NCBI GenBank assembly: GCA_963703085.1
Contig: OY969789.1
Location: 124,001 to 188,000, forward strand
DNA length: 64,000 bases
Direction: 5' to 3'
DNA from: DATAEG01 sp963703085
Lineage (GTDB): Bacteria; Actinomycetota; Actinomycetes; Mycobacteriales; Jatrophihabitantaceae
A model generated the notes under the pieces. That model ran no database searches and was not told the origin of the DNA. It was given only the letters and a program-made list of their open reading frames with translations. Positions 60,133 to 64,000 of the stretch are shown here, piece by piece (position 1 is the stretch's first letter; every line of letters starts with the position of its first letter). The position numbers were made by a program, and so were the translations under genes.

Positions 60133-62103
60133 GTGAGTGACCAACGCTCTGCACTTGTCGCCGATCTCACCGCCGAGTTGACCAAGGCGGCCGACAGCGT
60201 GCCAGGCGAGTGGGACGGGTTCAGCCTGGTCGCCGAGATCACCGCCCTCGGAGTACGCGTCACCGGTTTCCGCTACTACCAGCAGGGTCCCGGCCTGCCG
60301 ATGCTGATGGGCACCGACGTGATCGAGACGGTCGCGGCACTGCGGGATGCCAGCCCTGGTGCCAATGGCGAGCTGTTCGACATCTTCGTTGCCCGTCTGG
60401 ACCGGGCCACCGGCGAGCTGGCCGGCAACGCGTTCAGCTCCGAGACCGGCGGGCAGTACCGGGTGACTGCCGCGCATGTGGCCGCAGTCGCCGAATTGAT
60501 CCGTCCGGGCGTGGAGCTGGTGAAGCCGGCGCCGCCGCAGGCCGAACCGCCCGCCCAGCAGGAAGCTCCCTCGATCGATGCGGTGGCCGAGCCGGCCCAG
60601 CTCGAGGCGGAGATCCCGGTCGATGCGGCGGCAGCGCAGCCAAGTCCCGACGCCGGTACGGCACCAGACTCTGCAGCCGCAGCACCCGCGCAGAGCGTGG
60701 CCGAGCCGGCCCAGCTGGAGGCGGAGGCTCCGGCCGACCTCGAGGCAGAACCTCCGGCGGAGGCGGGCGCCGCGGCGGCAGCATCGGCAACCGGGTCGGA
60801 GAGTGCCGGCCAACCTGCGGCTTCCGACGTTCAAAGCGACGGCGCGTCTACTGGCATCGACGCCGAGGCAGCCCGGGATCGGCTCTCCGCCGACATCATG
60901 GGTTGGCGCGAGATGGCGGGCGAGGGATGGGATCTCTACGCCGCGGTCGCGACCTTCAGCGAAACCGGAACCAATTCCCTCGGTTTCCGCTACCGCGGTG
61001 AGCTGGCCGCGATCCCGACCTTCATCGGCGGCGACTTCCTCGCCGACCTCGAGGCGCTGCGCGCCGGGTCGCCCGGTCCCGACGGCGCCCGGCCCGGCGC
61101 CGCCCTGCTGCGCTTGGAGCGGGCCACCGGCAAGGTGCAGGTCCGATTCATCTACGACACGGCCGCGGTCGGTCAGCTCACCTGGTCCGGCGCCGACCCC
61201 GTGGTGGCCGACCGATTGCGCACCCGACCCCGGCCACCGACAGTTGCCGCGGCGGTCGCCACCCGTCCCGAGGCGGCGACGCTCTCCCCCGACGCGTTGC
61301 TCTCCAGGGTCAGCTATGACGTCGCTGCCTCGCTGCGCGCGGTCAGCGGCTGGCACCGCTACGCGCTCGGCGTTGACGTGGGCCGGTCGCACGCGGCCAG
61401 CGTGCTGTACGACGAGAGCGGCCAGTCCCGGCCGTTCGCCCCGGCGCTGTCCCCGCTGGGCGACCTCAGCGCGCTGCGGCGCAAGACCGCTGATGCCGAG
61501 CCGGCCTGGGCGGGCGTCACCATCAACGCCTGGTCCGGATCGGAGCGGATCGACATCGCCTTGCTCGACCAAGACCGCATCGATGCGCTGCTCGGCCACG
61601 GCCCCGGGCCGGCCGCCGGGTTACTGACACCGCCCGCCGAACCGCCGACACCGGCACCCCGGCGGCCGACCTTCACGCCCCGGCCGATGGCACCCGAACC
61701 ACCGGGCCCCGCACCTGTCGCGGCCACCGACACCCCCGACCGCACCACCGCCTTTGCCGCGGTGGCGTCGGCCATCACAGCGGCGCCGGATCTCTCGGTG
61801 CTGGACTGGGACCGGTTCGTGGTCGTCGTCGACGCCACCGGCGATCACCCCCGAGGCACTGCGATCCGCTACTTCGGCTACGGCCCCGGCCAGCCCACGA
61901 CCGTGCCGGACCTCGGACCGATCAACTCCTTCCGGGACGCGTCGCGACGCGAGGACGGGACGCCATGGCGGGTCTGCATCATCCGCGGGATGCGGGCCAC
62001 TCGGGAGATCCGGACCGAGTTCCGCTACGCCGAGGACGCGAACAACTACCTCGTCGCGCCAGAGCAGATCTACGCGATGGGCGACCAGTTGCGCCCCGTC
62101 TGA
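60133..62103 (+). CDS. Four-repeat protein resembling tandem YezG/DUF600-like domains, function unknown
   Basis: A 656-residue soluble protein. Four divergent copies of one domain lie at about residues 5-110, 245-350, 386-487 and 537-655. Each has an initial helix, then a (G/E/D)W-D/H-x-(F/Y) strand (EWDGFSLVAEI, GWDLYAAVATF, GWHRYALGVDV, DWDRFVVVVDA), an A/G-x-x-x-RY/LY strand, a LRxxSP-like helix and a RATG(E/K)-type hairpin. Between copies 1 and 2 is an Ala/Pro/Glu linker with a repeated EPAQLEAE. The pattern resembles YezG-like immunity proteins, but this is by eye. No signal peptide. AGGAGG is 5 bases before the GTG start. No partner toxin is in the window. Confidence 0.7.
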   Translation: MSDQRSALVADLTAELTKAADSVPGEWDGFSLVAEITALGVRVTGFRYYQQGPGLPMLMGTDVIETVAALRDASPGANGELFDIFVARLDRATGELAGNAFSSETGGQYRVTAAHVAAVAELIRPGVELVKPAPPQAEPPAQQEAPSIDAVAEPAQLEAEIPVDAAAAQPSPDAGTAPDSAAAAPAQSVAEPAQLEAEAPADLEAEPPAEAGAAAAASATGSESAGQPAASDVQSDGASTGIDAEAARDRLSADIMGWREMAGEGWDLYAAVATFSETGTNSLGFRYRGELAAIPTFIGGDFLADLEALRAGSPGPDGARPGAALLRLERATGKVQVRFIYDTAAVGQLTWSGADPVVADRLRTRPRPPTVAAAVATRPEAATLSPDALLSRVSYDVAASLRAVSGWHRYALGVDVGRSHAASVLYDESGQSRPFAPALSPLGDLSALRRKTADAEPAWAGVTINAWSGSERIDIALLDQDRIDALLGHGPGPAAGLLTPPAEPPTPAPRRPTFTPRPMAPEPPGPAPVAATDTPDRTTAFAAVASAITAAPDLSVLDWDRFVVVVDATGDHPRGTAIRYFGYGPGQPTTVPDLGPINSFRDASRREDGTPWRVCIIRGMRATREIRTEFRYAEDANNYLVAPEQIYAMGDQLRPV

Positions 62104-63009
62104 TCAGCTCGTCCCCATCACGATGCGGGGGTGCTGCGCCGGGTTGAGCCACGCCATGATGTCCAGCAGCACCGCCTTGTCGATCGACACGCAGCCCTCG
62201 GTCGGCTCGCCACCCTGGACATGCAGGAAGAACGCGCTGCCCTTGCCCGGCACCGCCGGGTGCATGTTGTAGTCGATGACGACCGCATAGTCGTACAGCC
62301 CGGGCACGTAGTACAGCTGCTCGCTCTCGGTCGTCCGGAACGTGCAGGCGGAGGCGGCACACCGCTGATGGGTGTTGTAGGTCGACGGACTGGACGAGTC
62401 ACCGGCCCACCAGTCGTCCGGGTCGGTGCGGAAGTACGGCAGCCTGGTCTGCGGACGCGCCTCCCGGCCGAACGCCTGGGTCAGCGGGTAGCTGCCGGCC
62501 GGCGTGCCGTCGAAGCCCTCCCGGGCGTTCGTCGTGATCCCGTGGTGCCCGACATACGCGTGCACTGTGGCGCCGACCTGCCGCCACCCGCCGGAGACCG
62601 CCACCCACCGGCGCAGCGTCGCGTCGGTGGCACCGGCGGCGGCGACCACGGTGATCACCTGCTGCGCATCGCCGACCGAGTAGTGCAGCGGGAGCTGAGC
62701 CGGTGCTGGGATAACTCGATGGCTAGTCGTCGGAGTCACCGTGCCGTCTCCCGGGGCACCGCCTGCCGTGCTGGGCGGCGGCACGCTCGCCGGCCGGGAG
62801 GCGCTCGGCGAACTCGTCGCGGCGGCGCTGCTGCTCGACTGTGGTCGGCCGGTCGACGGCGTGCTGCGCTCGGCCGCAGTGCGACCTGCCCGATGGGTCA
62901 ACAAACTCGCGCCGACCGCTGCAGCCGCGATGACGGCGATCGTGGTGGTGGCGAGGAGTGCCACCCGGCGTACCCGCACCTGGCCGAGTCTGCCAGGCTG
63001 CTCGGTCAT
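62104..63009 (-). CDS. L,D-transpeptidase-like (YkuD superfamily) membrane or secreted protein
   Basis: A 301-residue protein. An N-terminal membrane segment or signal anchor lies at about residues 14-35 (VALLATTTIAVIAAAAVGASLL), followed by a Ser/Thr/Pro-rich linker. The domain ends in the catalytic-type motif FFLHVQGGEPTEGCVSIDKAVL, with His in HVQGGEPTEG and Cys273 in GCVSI, as in L,D-transpeptidase-like enzymes. It may act on peptidoglycan or another extracytoplasmic substrate. Its ATG shares two bases with the divergent monooxygenase ATG. The exact reaction is not determinable. Confidence 0.82.
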   Translation of the reverse strand: MTEQPGRLGQVRVRRVALLATTTIAVIAAAAVGASLLTHRAGRTAAERSTPSTGRPQSSSSAAATSSPSASRPASVPPPSTAGGAPGDGTVTPTTSHRVIPAPAQLPLHYSVGDAQQVITVVAAAGATDATLRRWVAVSGGWRQVGATVHAYVGHHGITTNAREGFDGTPAGSYPLTQAFGREARPQTRLPYFRTDPDDWWAGDSSSPSTYNTHQRCAASACTFRTTESEQLYYVPGLYDYAVVIDYNMHPAVPGKGSAFFLHVQGGEPTEGCVSIDKAVLLDIMAWLNPAQHPRIVMGTS

Positions 63010-63298
63010 GGTGCTGGAAGTGGGAATCATCGACGTCCAGGAAGGCGCCGAGGCGCAGTTCGCCACCGCCTACCGAGGGGTACGGGAGGTGCTCGCCGGC
63101 ACCCCCGGCGTGCACTCGGTGCGGATGACGCACGGGATCGAGCGACCTACCCGCTACGTCCTGCTGGTCGAGTGGGAGTCGGTCGAGGCGCACGAGCAGA
63201 ACTTCCGCGGCACCGACCGGTTCACCCAGTGGCGCGCCGCCATCGGGCCCTATTTCGCCCAGCCGCCGCTGGTCGAGCATTACGAGGACGTCGACTGA
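63008..63298 (+). CDS. Antibiotic biosynthesis monooxygenase (ABM) domain protein
   Basis: A 96-residue single ABM domain starting MVLEVGIIDVQEGAEAQF, with the fold's YVLLVEWESVEAHEQNF strand-helix and a C-terminal PLVEHYEDVD. The family are small dimeric alpha-beta barrel proteins, some of them oxygenases acting without cofactor, many of unknown role. The ATG lies immediately head-to-head with the L,D-transpeptidase start, and the 3' end overlaps the VOC gene by 19 bases. Start choice follows the domain edge. Confidence 0.82.
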   Translation: MVLEVGIIDVQEGAEAQFATAYRGVREVLAGTPGVHSVRMTHGIERPTRYVLLVEWESVEAHEQNFRGTDRFTQWRAAIGPYFAQPPLVEHYEDVD

Positions 63299-63702
63299 CC
63301 TGTCGTGCCCGGGTCTGCCGTCAACGCCTCGATGAGATTGCCGTCCGGGTCGGCGACCATCGCGCCGAAGTACCCGGGCCGATAGATCTCCCAGCGGCGT
63401 GGCGGCTGGGCCGGCCTGCCGCCGGCCGCGAGCGCTGCCGCGAAAAACGCCTCGACCGCCGCCGCGTCCACGGCGCGCAGGGCGAGGTGCAGCCCCGTCG
63501 TCGGCGCGGGCCCGGCCACCACCCACACCGTCGCCGCACCGGTCGGCGCGCCGTAGCCGACCGCTTCGATGCCACCCTCGGCTTCATCTTCCGGGTCGAC
63601 GTAATCGACCACCCGGCGCAAACCGAGGGGTACCAGCGCGGCGTCGTAGAACGCTGTGCTCGCGGCAAGATCGCCTGCGGTGACGGTGACGTGATCGATC
63701 AC
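63280..63702 (-). CDS. VOC family protein (glyoxalase/dioxygenase-like)
   Basis: A 140-residue vicinal-oxygen-chelate protein starting MIDHVTVTAGDLAASTAFYDAAL, with His4 a likely metal ligand and a C-terminal FGAMVADPDGNLIEAL segment holding the Glu ligand. The fold binds a divalent metal in glyoxalases and dioxygenases; substrate unknown. It converges with the ABM gene (19-base overlap) and is divergent from psuG across 79 bases. Confidence 0.87.
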   Translation of the reverse strand: MIDHVTVTAGDLAASTAFYDAALVPLGLRRVVDYVDPEDEAEGGIEAVGYGAPTGAATVWVVAGPAPTTGLHLALRAVDAAAVEAFFAAALAAGGRPAQPPRRWEIYRPGYFGAMVADPDGNLIEALTADPGTTGQSTSS

Positions 63703-63781
63703 CGCACATGCCTACCGCACCGGCCGATCCGCAGCGTCCCCGGGCGGTCGATACGCTGCTCGGACCGTCGGGAGGAGCACC

Positions 63782-64000
63782 GTGCACGTCCACGATGAAG
63801 TGGCCGCGGCGTTAGCACTGGGTCATCCGGTGGTCGCGCTGGAGAGCACGATCATCAGTCACGGACTGCCCCGCCCGGACAACCTGCGCGTCGCCCGCGA
63901 GATCGAAGCGGCGGTGCGCCAGGCGGGTGCGACACCGGCCACCATCGCCGTCATCGACGGGACTGCGCACATCGGCCTGGACGATGCCGCGCTGCACCGG
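63782..64000 (+). CDS. psuG: Pseudouridine-5'-phosphate glycosidase (3' end outside window)
   Basis: The first 73 codons of PsuG are visible. HVHDEVAAALALGHPVVALEST, IISHGLPRPDNL and ATIAVIDGTAHIGL are the conserved N-terminal blocks that hold the active-site Glu and phosphate ligands. The enzyme cleaves pseudouridine-5'-phosphate to uracil and ribose-5-P. GGAGG lies about 6 bases before the GTG start. A kinase partner would be downstream, outside the window. Confidence 0.9.
   Translation, partial: MHVHDEVAAALALGHPVVALESTIISHGLPRPDNLRVAREIEAAVRQAGATPATIAVIDGTAHIGLDDAALHR

Noticed and set aside
58580..61599. Two long minus-strand frames opposite the binding protein and four-repeat protein
   Set aside because: Composition is Arg/Val/Gly-rich shadow sequence with no start context or domains.
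1..64000. tRNA, rRNA, CRISPR array, insertion sequence or prophage
   Set aside because: No T-loop signature in a tRNA context, no spaced direct repeats, no transposase or integrase and no sharp change in base composition were seen.

Overview
The window is a high-GC actinobacterial chromosome segment with dense, mostly overlapping genes and no mobile element, rRNA or CRISPR array. I saw no tRNA. Lineage markers are SufR-SufBDCSU-SufT, RbpA, WhiA, OpcA, the CtaA/CtaB pair and a DUF222-HNH gene. From memory, the gene content parallels the Mycobacterium tuberculosis block from uvrC through whiA, gap-pgk-tpi, zwf-tal-tkt, ctaA/ctaB and suf to the Rv1472-Rv1473A neighbourhood. The presence of pgi inside the pentose-phosphate operon and the different accessory genes argue for a non-mycobacterial actinomycete; genus cannot be fixed from the sequence.

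Layout. 1-5.2 kb: partial enoyl-CoA hydratase, small HTH protein and ABC-F ATPase (minus), a zinc metallopeptidase (plus) and a decayed DUF222-HNH gene. 5.2-11.7 kb: the Fe-S assembly operon sufR-B-D-C-S-U-T (minus). 11.8-22.4 kb: an acyltransferase, an ABC exporter pair coupled to ctaA, a DUF445/ATP-grasp pair, a large glutamine-rich membrane protein, ctaB, and an ArsR-MFS efflux pair with a striking palindromic operator. 22.5-31 kb: tkt-tal-pgi-zwf-opcA-pgl on the plus strand. 31-34.8 kb: rbpA, secG, tpiA, pgk and gap on the minus strand. 35-37.5 kb: a phosphoribosyltransferase, an Rrf2 regulator and a NIPSNAP/unknown gene pair with two matching candidate operators. 37.5-42.5 kb: whiA-yvcK-rapZ-uvrC. 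42.5-55.5 kb: housekeeping and accessory genes including adenosine deaminase, uvrA, DUF4032, a metallo-hydrolase, a cis-prenyltransferase, HIT protein and uracil-DNA glycosylase. 55.5-60 kb: an aldo/keto reductase divergent from a Ugp-like sugar ABC importer without its ATPase. 60-64 kb: a four-repeat protein of unknown function, an L,D-transpeptidase-like protein, ABM and VOC proteins and the start of psuG.

How the genes work together: the central operons give Fe-S cofactor supply, heme A for the terminal oxidase, a complete pentose-phosphate cycle with Pgi returning fructose-6-P to glucose-6-P, and the triose half of glycolysis. Many pairs overlap by 4 bp (ATGA or GTGA), implying translational coupling. 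Several monocistronic starts lack a Shine-Dalgarno site but have a TANNNT hexamer exactly 6 nt upstream, which suggests leaderless mRNAs.

Cautions: sufD and ctaA are each split by one frameshift, the HNH gene by several, and the Rrf2 gene seems to start at ATC. These may be sequencing errors or real lesions. No stretch longer than 300 bases lacks a gene or pseudogene; the longest gaps are about 4951-5201 and 49216-49438, where I see nothing beyond presumed promoters.
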